Shown: positions 44,875-55,275 of the stretch, piece by piece | How positions within the stretch are numbered: position 1 is the first letter of the stretch | Layout of the letters: each line of letters starts with the position of its first letter | NCBI GenBank assembly: GCA_944319815.1 | Contig: CALUEX010000003.1 | Location: 1-64,000 of the forward strand | DNA from: an uncultured Prevotella sp. | Lineage (GTDB): Bacteria > Bacteroidota > Bacteroidia > Bacteroidales > Bacteroidaceae | Length of the DNA: 64,000 nucleotides | Direction of reading: 5' to 3' | The notes under the pieces: generated by a model | What the model was told of the DNA's origin: nothing | Seen by the model: only the letters and a program-made list of their open reading frames with translations | The model's database searches: none | Translations under genes and position numbers: made by a program

Positions 44875-44997
44875 ATGGGAGCAATCGCAGTTTCAATATT
44901 TGTCAGTGCCGTGGCTGTCATCGGCCTGATTTATTTTAACAGACAAGATAAAAAAAACAGTTCAAGTTCTGCCGAAATAAAACAACCGAAGGCTTAA
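44875..44997 (+). CDS. 40-residue membrane protein
   Basis: MGAIAVSIFVSAVAVIGLIY then a polar tail ending IKQPKA; a single-helix peptide. A strong Shine-Dalgarno sequence (AAGGAGG at 44859-44865), rare in this phylum, lies at the end of the upstream gene and supports translation. Only two bases separate it from the DUF6722-like gene. No known family. Confidence 0.65.
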   Translation: MGAIAVSIFVSAVAVIGLIYFNRQDKKNSSSSAEIKQPKA

Positions 44998-45050
44998 CTT
45001 GGATAAATAAAGGCCTATTACTAAACACATAATTATTTTATCAAACATCT

Positions 45051-45503
45051 ATGATGAACATCGGAGACAAAGTGCCGGAGGTTCTCGGACGCGACGAGAA
45101 CGGCAACGAAGTCAAGTTGAGCGACTTCAAGGGGAAGAAGCTCGTGCTGTATTTCTACCCGAAAGACATGACGTCGGGCTGCACCACGGAGGCGTGCAAC
45201 CTGCGCGACAACTACGGAGAGCTGAAAGCGCAGGGATATGAAGTGGTCGGCGTAAGCGTTGACGACGGGAAGAAGCACCAGAAGTTCATAGAAAAGAACG
45301 AACTGCCGTTCCACCTGATAGCCGACACTGAGAAGGCTCTCGTCGAGCAGTTCGGCGTGTGGGGCGAGAAGAAAATGTACGGACGCACGTACATGGGCAC
45401 ACTGCGCACGACGTTCATCATCGGCGAAGACGGCACGATAGAGCGCGTCATCACGCCAAAGGAAATCAAGGTGAAAGACCATGCGGCGCAAATATTGAAA
45501 TAA
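45051..45503 (+). CDS. bcp: Thioredoxin-dependent thiol peroxidase (Bcp/PrxQ)
   Basis: 150 residues. AhpC/TSA-fold peroxiredoxin of the atypical PrxQ type: peroxidatic C44 and resolving C49 in SGCTTEACN, after FYPKDMT. Reduces hydrogen and organic peroxides with thioredoxin. A second Met at position 2 is an equal start choice. 31 bases before the acyl-CoA synthetase gene. Confidence 0.94.
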   Translation: MMNIGDKVPEVLGRDENGNEVKLSDFKGKKLVLYFYPKDMTSGCTTEACNLRDNYGELKAQGYEVVGVSVDDGKKHQKFIEKNELPFHLIADTEKALVEQFGVWGEKKMYGRTYMGTLRTTFIIGEDGTIERVITPKEIKVKDHAAQILK

Positions 45504-45534
45504 ACAAAGGCTTAACCAAATCAAAATCGAGACT

Positions 45535-47604
45535 ATGATAAACCGACAGTTATTACATCCAGAGAGCATCGTGGTAGTGGGAGGCTCGAACAACGTGCAC
45601 AAACCTGGTGGCGCATTGGTGCGTAACCTCATCAGCGGAGGCTATAATGGCACCCTTCGCATAGTCAACCCGAAGGAAGATGAGGTGCAGGGCATCAAGG
45701 TGTTCCATGACGTGGCCGACATTCCGCCTACCGACTTGGCAGTCCTCGTAATACCTGCCCAAGCTTGCCCGGACGCAGTGGAACTGCTTGCCAGCCAGAA
45801 AGAGGTCAAGGCCTTCATAATTATCTCGGCAGGCTTCGGCGAGGAAACAAAGGCCGGGGCAGAACTTGAGCAGCGCATCTTGGACTCTTGCGAGAGGTAC
45901 GGGGCGGCCTTAATAGGGCCTAACTGCATCGGACTGATGAACTCTTGGCACCACAGCGTGTTCACAAAACCCATACCGACACTGCACGACAAGGGCATCG
46001 ACTTCATCAGCGGGTCGGGTGCAACGGCTGTGTTCATCCTCGAGTCCGCCGTAATCAAGGGCTTGCCGTTCAACTCTGTGTGGAGTGTCGGCAACAGCAA
46101 GCAAATCGGCATTGAGGACGTCCTTCAATATATGGACGAGAACTTCGACCCCGCGCGCGACTCGCACATCAAGTTACTCTATATCGAAAACATCTCCGAC
46201 CCGGACAAACTGCTGTTCCACGCTTCGTCGCTCATCCGCAAAGGCTGCCGCATAGCCGCAATCAAGGCGGGCAGCAGCGAAAGCGGAAGCCGCGCCGCAT
46301 CGTCTCACACAGGGGCAATCGCCAGCAGCGACTCCGCCGTGGAGGCTCTATTCCGCAAGGCGGGCATAGTGCGTTGCTTCTCGAGGGAGGAGCTTACAAC
46401 CGTAGGCTGCATCTTCACGCTGCCCCCGTTGACAGGGCGCAACTTCGCAATCGTGACCCATGCGGGCGGCCCGGGAGTCATGCTGACCGACGCTTTGTCA
46501 AAAGGCGGGCTCAACGTGCCTAAGCTCGAGGGGCCTGAAGCCGACGAACTGAAAAGCAAGTTGTTCCCTGGCTCGTCGGTATCCAACCCCATCGACATCC
46601 TCGCCACGGGCACGCCGGAGCATCTCGCGCTTGCTATCGACTACTGCGAAAACAAGTTCAAGGACATAGACGCTATCTTCGTAATCTTCGGAACACCTGG
46701 ACTTGTACAGCTTTACGAGGCTTATGACGTGCTGCACAAGAAGATTTTGGAATGCAAAAAACCGATATTCCCTATCCTTCCGTGCCTCCACACGGCCGGC
46801 CCGGAGGTCGCCGAGTTCCTCAAGAAAGGACACGTCAACTTCAGTGACGAGGTTACTTTGGCCACGGCCCTTACCCAAGTGATGAAGACCCCGAGACCAG
46901 CTTCACCCGAAATAGAACTGTTCGGCGTTGACGTCCCACGCATAAGGGAAGTAATCGGACGTATTGACGACAACGGATACATATCTCCCGAACACGTGCA
47001 TGAACTGCTCGAATGTGCCGGAATACCCATGGTGCCGGAAAAAGTAAGCGACGACAAGGCGGAGCTTACGGCCTTTGCAGAGAGAGTGGGCTATCCAGTC
47101 GTGGCAAAAGTCGTTGGCCCTGTGCACAAGAGCGACGTCGGAGGAGTGGCCCTGAACATACGGACGGCAGAGCATCTTGCACTCGAATTTGACCGAATGA
47201 TGCAGATTGAAGGGGCTAAAGGCATAATGGTGCAGAAGATGTTGAAGGGCCGCGAACTGTTCATTGGTGCCAAGTATGAACCTCGTTTCGGGCATATCGT
47301 GCTGTGCGGGCTCGGCGGAATATTCGTCGAAGTACTCAAGGACGTGTCAAGCGGACTTGCTCCGTTGTCATACGACGAGGCCTACTCAATGATACATTCG
47401 CTCCGGGCATACAAGATTATAAAAGGTACGCGCGGACAGAAAGGCATCAACGAAAAGAAGTTTGCCGAAATAATAGTGCGTCTCTCTACACTGCTGCGCT
47501 TTGCAACGGAAATCAAGGAGATGGACATCAACCCCTTACTTGCCGACGAGAACGACGTAGTTGCCGTTGATGCAAGAATAAGAATAGAGAAGAACGATAA
47601 TTAA
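45535..47604 (+). CDS. ADP-forming acyl-CoA (acetyl-CoA) synthetase, fused alpha and beta parts
   Basis: 689 residues. CoA-binding Rossmann domain (about 10-135; PESIVVVGGSNNVHKPGG, GPNCIGLMNS near 125), two CoA-ligase domains with the phosphorylated histidine H258 in ASSHTGA, and an ATP-grasp domain from about 465 to the end (YPVVAKVVGPVHKSDVGGV). It forms ATP from acyl-CoA plus ADP and phosphate, or runs in reverse. Energy-yielding acetate or propionate formation would fit a fermenter, but the acyl chain is not determined. Confidence 0.92.
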   Translation: MINRQLLHPESIVVVGGSNNVHKPGGALVRNLISGGYNGTLRIVNPKEDEVQGIKVFHDVADIPPTDLAVLVIPAQACPDAVELLASQKEVKAFIIISAGFGEETKAGAELEQRILDSCERYGAALIGPNCIGLMNSWHHSVFTKPIPTLHDKGIDFISGSGATAVFILESAVIKGLPFNSVWSVGNSKQIGIEDVLQYMDENFDPARDSHIKLLYIENISDPDKLLFHASSLIRKGCRIAAIKAGSSESGSRAASSHTGAIASSDSAVEALFRKAGIVRCFSREELTTVGCIFTLPPLTGRNFAIVTHAGGPGVMLTDALSKGGLNVPKLEGPEADELKSKLFPGSSVSNPIDILATGTPEHLALAIDYCENKFKDIDAIFVIFGTPGLVQLYEAYDVLHKKILECKKPIFPILPCLHTAGPEVAEFLKKGHVNFSDEVTLATALTQVMKTPRPASPEIELFGVDVPRIREVIGRIDDNGYISPEHVHELLECAGIPMVPEKVSDDKAELTAFAERVGYPVVAKVVGPVHKSDVGGVALNIRTAEHLALEFDRMMQIEGAKGIMVQKMLKGRELFIGAKYEPRFGHIVLCGLGGIFVEVLKDVSSGLAPLSYDEAYSMIHSLRAYKIIKGTRGQKGINEKKFAEIIVRLSTLLRFATEIKEMDINPLLADENDVVAVDARIRIEKNDN

Positions 47605-47609
47605 GAGGT

Positions 47610-47687
47610 AAGGGTTAAGGATTAAGAAAGTATGCAATGCTTATCATTACAAACTGCAGAAGCATATTTTCTTAATCCTTAACCCTT
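47610..47687. repeat. 20-base inverted repeat before the response regulator
   Basis: AAGGGTTAAGGATTAAGAAA (47610-47629) is exactly complementary to TTTCTTAATCCTTAACCCTT (47668-47687). Another member of the inverted-phrase class; it may act as a terminator for the acyl-CoA synthetase gene. Confidence 0.85.
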
Positions 47688-47716
47688 AATTCTTAATTTT
47701 CCAAAAACTGCCAACA

Positions 47717-48400
47717 ATGAAGATACTCGTCATCGAAGACAATGCCGACCTACGCGAAGTGATAGTGCGCTCGCTTGAAAAAGAGCGGTATGTCGTGGAG
47801 TCCGCACCCGACTACGCTACGGCCCGGACAAAGGTTTTCATATATGAATACGACTGTATCCTGCTTGACATCATGCTGCCCGACGGCAACGGACTGAACC
47901 TGTTGCGCGAACTTGCCGACCGCGGGAAGCGCAACAACGTAATCATAATATCGGCGAAAGACTCCATCGAGGACAAGGTGAACGGGCTGGAACTGGGCGC
48001 CGACGACTATCTCGCAAAGCCTTTCCACCTCGCCGAGCTGCACGCGAGGATACGCAGCGTCATGAGACGCAACGCGCAAGGGGGCGAACGCAACATACAG
48101 TTGGGCAATGTCACGATACATCCTGACACGTTCGGCGTGGACGTTGACGGCAAGCCGCTTGACCTCGGGCGCAAGGAATATGACATACTGCACTACTTCG
48201 TCAACCGCCCCAACCGCCTGATAGAGAAGCAGACGCTTGCCGAGGCCGTGTGGGGAGACAACATTGACCAGGCCGACAACTTCGACTTCATCTACGCGCA
48301 GATGAAAAACCTGCGCAAAAGGCTGAAAACCGCAGGTGCGGACATCGAGATTAAGACCATCTACAGGTTCGGATATAAACTCGTTTTAGCAAACAAGTAG
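47717..48400 (+). CDS. OmpR-family response regulator
   Basis: 227 residues. Receiver domain (1-120) with phospho-acceptor D51 (LLDIMLPDG), E7-D8 metal site (VIEDNAD) and K near 101 (LAKPFHL); C-terminal winged helix (130-225; LGRKEYDILHYF, DFIYAQMKNLRKRL, IYRFGYKLV). Acts with the histidine kinase 100 bases downstream. Close relatives are named RprY or similar, but I would not assign a name. Confidence 0.94.
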   Translation: MKILVIEDNADLREVIVRSLEKERYVVESAPDYATARTKVFIYEYDCILLDIMLPDGNGLNLLRELADRGKRNNVIIISAKDSIEDKVNGLELGADDYLAKPFHLAELHARIRSVMRRNAQGGERNIQLGNVTIHPDTFGVDVDGKPLDLGRKEYDILHYFVNRPNRLIEKQTLAEAVWGDNIDQADNFDFIYAQMKNLRKRLKTAGADIEIKTIYRFGYKLVLANK

Positions 48401-48500
48401 ACGAGAAACGAGCTGACAAGTAGACGGAAGACGAGCTGACAAGGGACAAGCTGACGGGGCGTTTGCCGGTCAACTTGTCTGCCGTAAACCATAGAAAGCG

Positions 48501-49775
48501 ATGAAACTGCAAAACGTAATAACGTTCCGCCTGTCAATCCTGAAGGCCGTAAGCATAGCCGTATGGGCCGTATGCTTCTACTTCGCGACGACAAACGAGA
48601 TAAACAAGGAGACCGACGAAAGCCTGACGGCATTCGCCGAGACGCTCATAACCGACTATCTCGCCGGCGAACAGCTGCCCGACTCAAGCACTACGCTTGG
48701 CGACCAATACGTCATACGCAAAGTTTCAGCCGAATATGCCGCCAGCCACCGGCACATAAGATACAAGGACACGGAAACCTATTTCAACTCAAGCTACGAC
48801 TACGAGCCGGCGCGTTCAGTTACATACATATTCCAAACGGACGACGGACAATACCGCGAGCTGACCGTCTTCACCACGACAATAGACAAGAGCAAGATGA
48901 AACGCTCCATCCTCTATTGGCTCATCGCGCTTTACCTTGTACTGCTCATAGGCATCGTAATTGTCAACATCTGGACCGTGAAACACAGCATGAAGCCCTT
49001 GAAAAGGCTGTTCAGATGGCTCGACAACTACAAGTTGGGGCAAGATAACGCACCTTTGGACAACAAGACGAACATCACCGAGTTCAAGCGGCTTAACGAG
49101 ACGGTGGCACGCAGCCTTGAACGCGGCGAACGCCAGTACGAACAACAAAAGCTGTTCATCGCCAACGCATCGCACGAGATGCAGACGCCGCTGGCCGTAT
49201 GCGTCAACCGCCTTGAGATGTTACTTGACGACGAGACGCTCACGGAAAGCCAGATGGCCGAAATAATAAAGACCATGCGCACGCTGAAAAACCTCTCGGC
49301 CACCAACCGCTCGCTGCTGTTGCTGTGCAAGATAGACAACCGCCAGTTCAGCAACCGAGCCAGGATAAGCATAAAGAACACCGTCGAGGGAATACTGCCC
49401 GACCTCGAGAGCATCTACGCCGGCAAGCGCATAACAGTGGAATGCAGCCTCGACGCTGGAGTGACGGCCAGCATGGACCCGTCGCTCGCAGACACACTGG
49501 CGGCCAACCTGCTGAAAAACGCCTTCGTACACAACGTCGCCGGCGGGCGGATAACCGTCGCCGCAGGCGATGGCGCGCTGACAATAGCCAACACGGGCAT
49601 CGACAAACCGCTCGACGAAAGCCGCATATTCGAGCGTTTCTACCACTCGGCCGACAAGAAAACGTCAACCGGCCTCGGCCTTGCCATCGTCAAGGCCGTG
49701 TGCAACCTCTACGGCTTCAGTATAAAATACAGCTTCGAGGACGGTATGCACGTCTTCAAAGTGACATTTTCCTAA
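48501..49775 (+). CDS. Sensor histidine kinase
   Basis: 424 residues. Two membrane helices (about 10-30 and 135-160) around a short periplasmic domain, HAMP-like linker, HisKA with H225 (IANASHEMQTPL) and an HATPase domain (about 310-424; NLLKNAFVHN, KKTSTGLGLAIVKAV). The D box is reduced to GALTIANTG, diverged from the usual DNG. Pair with the upstream regulator; the 100-base gap holds CAAGTAGACGAG-type phrases, an odd place for them. Confidence 0.93.
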   Translation: MKLQNVITFRLSILKAVSIAVWAVCFYFATTNEINKETDESLTAFAETLITDYLAGEQLPDSSTTLGDQYVIRKVSAEYAASHRHIRYKDTETYFNSSYDYEPARSVTYIFQTDDGQYRELTVFTTTIDKSKMKRSILYWLIALYLVLLIGIVIVNIWTVKHSMKPLKRLFRWLDNYKLGQDNAPLDNKTNITEFKRLNETVARSLERGERQYEQQKLFIANASHEMQTPLAVCVNRLEMLLDDETLTESQMAEIIKTMRTLKNLSATNRSLLLLCKIDNRQFSNRARISIKNTVEGILPDLESIYAGKRITVECSLDAGVTASMDPSLADTLAANLLKNAFVHNVAGGRITVAAGDGALTIANTGIDKPLDESRIFERFYHSADKKTSTGLGLAIVKAVCNLYGFSIKYSFEDGMHVFKVTFS

Positions 49776-49892
49776 AAATAAGTTAAAAGGCGCATACTGC
49801 CCCGTTATTTCAGATTCTTTTCAGAAACATCATCCATCTTTGCATCAAACAAAAGAACAAAGATGAATATTAACCCTAAAAAACGTAAGATT

Positions 49893-50342
49893 ATGAAAAG
49901 GATTATCCAAACAGCAATGGTGGCATTAGTATGCCTCGTGACTTTCCAAGTTAGCGCATTCGCCGACAACGACAAGCCTATCACGGTGTCGCAGCTCCCT
50001 GCAACGGCACAGCAGGTAATCAAGAAGCACTTTGCAGGCAAGAAGGTGGCTCTCGCCAAGATGGAGTCGGGCCTGTTCGAGAAGGCTTACGACGTAGTGT
50101 TCAACAACGGCGAGAAGGTAGAGTTCGACCGCAACGGCAACTGGACCGAAATCAACTGCAAGATGTCATCGGTGCCCGCAGGCCTCGTCCCGGCAAAAAT
50201 CTCACAGTACGTGAAGGCAACCTACCCTGACACGAAAATCGTACAAATCGAGAAAGACGACAACCGCTATGAGGTGAAACTGTCAAACAGGCTTGAAGTG
50301 ACGTTCAACAAGAACTTCCAAGTAGTTGACATCGACGACTGA
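49893..50342 (+). CDS. PepSY-like secreted protein, first of a tandem pair
   Basis: 149 residues. Signal peptide to about 24 (VSAFADND), then two tandem beta-alpha units of the PepSY-like (DUF2874) type, each with the K-x-E-x-G..F..Y-x-V-x-F-x-N-G-x-K-x-E-F pattern. Such proteins are commonly placed beside two-component systems and may be their periplasmic output or modulator; inferred. An in-frame ATG 30 bases upstream would lengthen the N-terminus only. A -7-like CATCTTTG is at 49835-49842. Confidence 0.85.
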   Translation: MKRIIQTAMVALVCLVTFQVSAFADNDKPITVSQLPATAQQVIKKHFAGKKVALAKMESGLFEKAYDVVFNNGEKVEFDRNGNWTEINCKMSSVPAGLVPAKISQYVKATYPDTKIVQIEKDDNRYEVKLSNRLEVTFNKNFQVVDIDD

Positions 50343-50465
50343 AAACTACCCTCCCCTCCCTGCCTGTAGCGCGGGGAGGGGTCGAGACACAATCCTGCCA
50401 ACGTCAAAACACGCCGAACCGCCCCTACGTGGAACGGGCGGAACGGCCCTAACCCACACAACAGC

Positions 50466-50912
50466 ATGAAGACCTTTGCCATATCGCTCATTCTCGCACT
50501 TGCATCGCTGCTGCCGGCGGCGGCATCGCCCGACATGGGAGACGACAAGGCCATAAGCCCGAGCCAGCTGCCAAAGGCCGCCATGCAGACAATCAACACC
50601 CACCTGCAAGGCCGTAAAATAGCCATAGCCAAGATGGAGGGTGGACTGTTCAGCAAGAGCTACACCGTGATTTTCACCAACGGGGAGAAAATCGAGTTCA
50701 ACGGGCGCGGCCACTGGACTGAAGTCAAATGCAAGCGCTCAGCCGTTCCGGCCTCGCTCGTGCCGGCGCCGATAGCCCGATACATACGGGCCAACTACCC
50801 AGGCTGCCGCATCCTCGAGATAGAACGCGACGACGACGAGTACGAAGTGAAGCTATCCAATTATGTAGAAGTGACCTTCGACAGCGACTTTAACGTCACC
50901 GACATAGACTGA
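50466..50912 (+). CDS. PepSY-like secreted protein, second of a tandem pair
   Basis: 148 residues, about half identical by eye to the preceding protein, with its own signal peptide (MKTFAISLILALASLLPAAA). Same two PepSY-like units (KMEGGLFSKSYTVIF, KLSNYVEVTFDSDF). A local duplication. The gap before it holds a CCCTCCC-type hairpin (50349-50382). Confidence 0.85.
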   Translation: MKTFAISLILALASLLPAAASPDMGDDKAISPSQLPKAAMQTINTHLQGRKIAIAKMEGGLFSKSYTVIFTNGEKIEFNGRGHWTEVKCKRSAVPASLVPAPIARYIRANYPGCRILEIERDDDEYEVKLSNYVEVTFDSDFNVTDID

Positions 50913-51354
50913 AGCCATAAGGCAACGGCTTGAAACGAAGTGTTAGTTGCAATATTATAAAGTGAATTTGAACGAATGATTTGACAGAGTGCTAACCCGC
51001 TGGTTATCAGCCGGTTGGCCGAAGGCGGCTTTTTGCGTTGCAAAAGGCCGCCTTTTATCGTGCAAAAGGTGTCCTTTTACGGCGTGAAAGGACACCTCTC
51101 ACGCTGCCACAAGCCACCCCTCACGGATGCGCCGACGGCGTGCCGCCACGGCAGCGGCGACATGGCGGCAAGCAAGCCGTTACGGGGCACAATAAAAGAG
51201 ATATGCAAAAAATATCCGTTTTTAATGCAATACTCATGATTTATTTATTATTTTTGCATCGTGCTAAGAGCCTGGTGGCCGCCAAGGCATCGCCGGAAAG
51301 CCTGGCGCCAAAGGTTAGCCATCCATCTTTCGCACCTAAATCTAATAAAAGTAT
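50913..51354. other. Intergenic region with hairpins
   Basis: Two adjacent hairpins, AAGGCGGCTTTTTGC with GCAAAAGGCCGCCTT (51022-51054) and AAAAGGTGTCC with GGACACCTCT (51064-51099), stop the PepSY genes. After that, about 250 bases without clear features to the YitT-type gene. Confidence 0.6.
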
Positions 51355-52251
51355 ATGGCAAAAATCACAGACTTAACCCACGTTCACGTGAAGCTGAAGA
51401 AACAGCGGGTGAAGGACATGGTCTTCATCTGCCTCGGCATACTGTCGTATGCGTTCGGCTTCACGGCATTCATCCTGCCTGAGGAGGTTGTCATGGGCGG
51501 CGCGTCAGGTATCTCGGCGTTGCTTTTCTACGCCTTCAAGATTCCACCAGGCATATCCATTTGGGTAATCAACATCACGATGCTGATTATCGCCCTGCGT
51601 GCCCTTAACCGCCAGTTTGTCGTCAGGACAATCGTCGGCGTTACCATCCTCGGCGCGTTAATTGGCGCACTTCAGCCGGTGTTCGAGCTCTACCCGGTCA
51701 TCACCGCGGGTGAAGACAAGTTCATGCACGTGCTCATCGGCGGCACGCTTTGCGGCGCCGGCCTCGGCATGGTCTACTCCCACAACGGCTCGACGGGCGG
51801 CACTGACATACTGATAGCCCTGCTCAACAAGTACCTCCGCATGAGTTTCGGGCGCGCCATGCAGTTCGTTGACACCTGCATAATCTGCTCGTCATACTTC
51901 CTTTTCCACAGTATGGAGACCATCGTCTACGGCATCGCCTTCACGATAGCGGCCAGCTACGTATGCGACTACGTCGTTAACGGTACGCGGCAGACCATGC
52001 AGTTCATCGTCATATCAAAAGAGTTCGAGAAAATCGCCGACGTTATCAACAACAAAATCCACCGCGGCGTCACCGTCATCCCGGGCAAGGGGTGGTACTC
52101 AAAGCGCGAGGTTGACATCCTGATTGTGCTGGCCCGCAAGTACGAGTCGCACGACATACTCAGCACCATAAAGATAATCGACCCCGAAGCCATGGTGTCG
52201 CAGACGCTATGCCACGGCGTATTCGGTGAAGGCTTCGACAAGATGAAATAA
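51355..52251 (+). CDS. YitT-family membrane protein (DUF161/DUF2179)
   Basis: 298 residues. Five to six hydrophobic segments in the first 200 residues (LGILSYAFGFTAFILP, GGTLCGAGLGMVYSHNGSTGGTDI, YGIAFTIAASYVCDYV), then a soluble DUF2179 domain (about 215-298; FIVISKEFEKIADVIN, GKGWYSKREVDILIV). Transport substrate unknown for the family. Ends just before a strong terminator hairpin. Confidence 0.88.
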   Translation: MAKITDLTHVHVKLKKQRVKDMVFICLGILSYAFGFTAFILPEEVVMGGASGISALLFYAFKIPPGISIWVINITMLIIALRALNRQFVVRTIVGVTILGALIGALQPVFELYPVITAGEDKFMHVLIGGTLCGAGLGMVYSHNGSTGGTDILIALLNKYLRMSFGRAMQFVDTCIICSSYFLFHSMETIVYGIAFTIAASYVCDYVVNGTRQTMQFIVISKEFEKIADVINNKIHRGVTVIPGKGWYSKREVDILIVLARKYESHDILSTIKIIDPEAMVSQTLCHGVFGEGFDKMK

Positions 52252-52274
52252 CCTACGGGAGCACCCCGTTTTGC

Positions 52275-52311
52275 AAAAGGCGGCTTTTCGCGATGCGAAA
52301 AGCCGCCTTTT
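52275..52311. terminator. Perfect 17-base hairpin after the YitT-type gene
   Basis: AAAAGGCGGCTTTTCGC (52275-52291) pairs with 52295-52311 around GAT. A second hairpin, GCCATGTTT with AAACATGGC (about 52323-52349), follows. Same family as the AAAAGG hairpins elsewhere. Confidence 0.8.
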
Positions 52312-52661
52312 ACCGTTCAAGATGCCATGTTTCGCGTCGCAAAACATGGCTTTTTACAAAGACTTTGGCTATCAACCAATTACAGGATGTCCACCAACCG
52401 CCCTTTAAATGCGTCATTATGACGCTTTATTATGCCATAATGACACGTTTAATATATGGGCACACATTTTGACGTAAAGGCTAACGGGCGGCTGAAAGGC
52501 AAGGCGGCGAGGTATTGGCAACGGCAAACGTATAACCGTAAAACCCAACAACCACATAACCGCAAAACCAAATAACCGCATAACCCAATAACCCCACAAC
52601 CGCATAACCCAATAACCGCACAACCCATAAACCGAAAAAACAAAAGAAAGGAGAACATAAT
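52312..52661. other. Intergenic region upstream of clpB with ATAACC phrases
   Basis: CATTATGACGC/CATAATGAC inverted blocks (about 52415-52445), then tandem ATAACCGCAAAACC-type phrases (52525-52637) running to a Shine-Dalgarno-like AAAGGAG before ATG 52662. No heat-shock-type CIRCE or HrcA operator was recognised. Confidence 0.6.
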
Positions 52662-55250
52662 ATGACATTCGACAAATTCACAATCAAGGCGCAGGAAGCC
52701 GTACAGGAGGCCGTCAACACGGCACAGCGCAACGGCCAACAGGCCATAGAGCCTGTACACCTGCTGAAAGGCGTGATGACGAAAGCCAAGGACGTGGCCA
52801 ACTTCATCTTCCAGAAGCTCGGCGTGAACGCCACGCAGGTGGAGAGCGTTCTCGACCGAGAAATCAGTCGCCTGCCCCGCGTCCAGGGCGGACAGCCGTA
52901 CTTGGGCAACGACACGAACACCGTTTTACAGCGCGCCGTTGACCTCTCGACAAAGATGGGCGACGAGTTCGTGTCAGTAGAGCCGCTGTTGCTCGCCCTG
53001 CTTACGGTCAACTCCACGGCATCGCGCATCATGAAGGATGCCGGCTGCACCGAGAAGGAGATGCGTGCGGCCATAAACGAACTGCGCCAAGGACAGAAAG
53101 TGCAGTCGCAATCGGCCGACGACAACTACCAAAGTCTCGAAAAATACGCCAAGAACCTTGTTGAGGAGGCGCGCCAAGGCAAGCTCGACCCCGTCATAGG
53201 GCGTGACGACGAAATCCGCCGCGTGCTGCAAATACTGTCACGGCGGACCAAGAACAACCCTATATTAATAGGTGAACCGGGCACCGGCAAGACGGCCATA
53301 GTAGAAGGATTGGCCGAGCGTATAGTGCGCGGCGACGTGCCCGAGAACCTCAAGGACAAACAACTGTACTCGCTCGACATGGGTGCGCTCGTTGCCGGGG
53401 CAAAGTACAAGGGCGAGTTTGAGGAGCGACTGAAGAGCGTTATCAAGGAAGTGACCAACTCGGAGGGCCGCATCATCCTCTTCATCGACGAAATCCATAC
53501 CCTCGTCGGGGCTGGAGGCGGCGAAGGGGCGATGGACGCAGCCAACATACTGAAGCCTGCCCTGGCACGTGGCGAACTGCGCTCCATCGGTGCGACGACG
53601 CTCAACGAGTATCAAAAATACTTCGAGAAAGACAAGGCTTTGGAGCGTCGTTTCCAGACGGTGATGGTTGACGAGCCTGACGAACTTAGCGCCATCAGCA
53701 TCCTCCGAGGCCTGAAGGAACGCTACGAGAACCACCACAAGGTGCGTATCCAGGACGATGCGTGCATAGCCGCAGTCAAGCTGTCGGAGCGTTACATATC
53801 TGACCGCTTCCTGCCCGACAAGGCCATCGACCTGATGGACGAGGCAGCAGCCAAGCTGAGGATGGAACGCGACTCCGTGCCGGAGGAACTTGACGAACTT
53901 ACACGCCGCCTGAAACAGCTCGAAATAGAGCGCGAGGCCATCAAGCGGGAGAACGACCAGCCCAAGATTGCACAGCTCGACAAGGACATCGCGGAGCTGA
54001 AGGACAAGGAAAAGGCGTTCCGCGCCAAGTGGGAAGGCGAGAAGGCGCTCGTCAACAAAATCCAGCAGGACAAGCAACAGATGGAGCAACTGCGCTTCGA
54101 GGCCGAGCGCGCCGAGCGTGAAGGCAACTATGAGCGCGTGGCGGAGATTCGCTACAGCCGCCTGCGCCAGCTCGAAGACGACATTAAGAGCATACAGGCG
54201 CAACTGCGTTCGACGCAGGACGGAAGTGCAATGGTGCGTGAAGAGGTCACTGCAGACGACATCGCCGAGGTGGTAAGTCGATGGACCGGGATACCTGTAA
54301 CGCGGATGATGCAGAGCGAAAAGGACAAGCTCCTGCACCTTGAAGAGGAGCTTCACAAGCGCGTAATAGGGCAAGACGAGGCCATCGAGGCAGTAAGCGA
54401 CGCCGTAAGGCGCAGCCGCGCGGGCCTTCAAGACCCGAAAAGGCCAATCGCATCGTTCATCTTCCTCGGCACGACCGGCGTCGGAAAGACCGAGCTAGCG
54501 AAAGCCCTTGCGGAGTATCTGTTCAACGACGAGACGATGATGACACGTATCGACATGAGCGAATACCAAGAGAAGTTCAGCGTGTCGCGCCTCATCGGTG
54601 CGCCTCCGGGATACGTAGGCTACGACGAGGGCGGACAACTCACCGAGGCGGTAAGGCGCAAGCCCTACTCCGTCGTGCTGTTCGACGAGATTGAGAAGGC
54701 GCATCCCGACGTGTTCAACATCCTCTTGCAGGTGCTCGACGACGGCCGTCTGACCGACAACAAGGGGCGCACGGTGAACTTCAAGAACACCATCATCATA
54801 ATGACTTCTAACCTCGGAAGCCAGTATATACAATCGGAGTTCGAGCATATTAACGACTTCAACCGTGACTCTGTCATCGAGAAGACGAAGAAGACGGTAA
54901 TGGAGATGCTCAAGAAGACCATCCGCCCGGAGTTCCTTAACCGTATCGACGAGACCATAATGTTCCTTCCGTTGACGAAAGAGCAGATTGCCGACGTTGT
55001 AACCCTTCAGGTAAACGGCGTCAAGAAGATGCTGGAGCAACAGGACGTGACGCTCGACGTCACCCCGGCGGCCATCAGCTTCTTAGCCACGGCAGGCTTC
55101 GACCCCGAGTTCGGGGCACGTCCCGTAAAGCGCGCCATACAGCGCTATATGCTCAACGACCTGAGCAAGCAGTTGCTCGGCGGCACGGTTGACAGGACGA
55201 AGCCCATCGTCGTGGATGCCGGTGGCGACGGACTGACGTTCAGGAACTGA
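52662..55250 (+). CDS. clpB: ATP-dependent chaperone ClpB
   Basis: 862 residues, full-length ClpB. N-terminal double Clp repeat (1-145), NBD1 with Walker A GEPGTGKT near 204-211 and [15 protein letters not shown], the M-domain coiled coil (about 400-520, long Lys/Glu/Arg heptads) that marks ClpB apart from ClpA/C, NBD2 with GTTGVGKT near 603-610, and a C-terminal cap. Works with DnaK to dissolve aggregates. AAAGGAG just before the ATG is one of few Shine-Dalgarno sites seen. Confidence 0.97.
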   Translation: MTFDKFTIKAQEAVQEAVNTAQRNGQQAIEPVHLLKGVMTKAKDVANFIFQKLGVNATQVESVLDREISRLPRVQGGQPYLGNDTNTVLQRAVDLSTKMGDEFVSVEPLLLALLTVNSTASRIMKDAGCTEKEMRAAINELRQGQKVQSQSADDNYQSLEKYAKNLVEEARQGKLDPVIGRDDEIRRVLQILSRRTKNNPILIGEPGTGKTAIVEGLAERIVRGDVPENLKDKQLYSLDMGALVAGAKYKGEFEERLKSVIKEVTNSEGRIILFIDEIHTLVGAGGGEGAMDAANILKPALARGELRSIGATTLNEYQKYFEKDKALERRFQTVMVDEPDELSAISILRGLKERYENHHKVRIQDDACIAAVKLSERYISDRFLPDKAIDLMDEAAAKLRMERDSVPEELDELTRRLKQLEIEREAIKRENDQPKIAQLDKDIAELKDKEKAFRAKWEGEKALVNKIQQDKQQMEQLRFEAERAEREGNYERVAEIRYSRLRQLEDDIKSIQAQLRSTQDGSAMVREEVTADDIAEVVSRWTGIPVTRMMQSEKDKLLHLEEELHKRVIGQDEAIEAVSDAVRRSRAGLQDPKRPIASFIFLGTTGVGKTELAKALAEYLFNDETMMTRIDMSEYQEKFSVSRLIGAPPGYVGYDEGGQLTEAVRRKPYSVVLFDEIEKAHPDVFNILLQVLDDGRLTDNKGRTVNFKNTIIIMTSNLGSQYIQSEFEHINDFNRDSVIEKTKKTVMEMLKKTIRPEFLNRIDETIMFLPLTKEQIADVVTLQVNGVKKMLEQQDVTLDVTPAAISFLATAGFDPEFGARPVKRAIQRYMLNDLSKQLLGGTVDRTKPIVVDAGGDGLTFRN

Positions 55251-55275
55251 CAAATAAGCACTACCGCACAAACCT

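Noticed and set aside
52312..52661. Heat-shock operator (CIRCE) before clpB
   Set aside because: No matching inverted repeat; the spacer consists of ATAACC-type phrases.
53265..54431. Long open frame antisense to clpB
   Set aside because: Mirror of GC-rich codons of a certain gene; composition low-complexity and Val/Leu-rich, no family likeness, no promoter.
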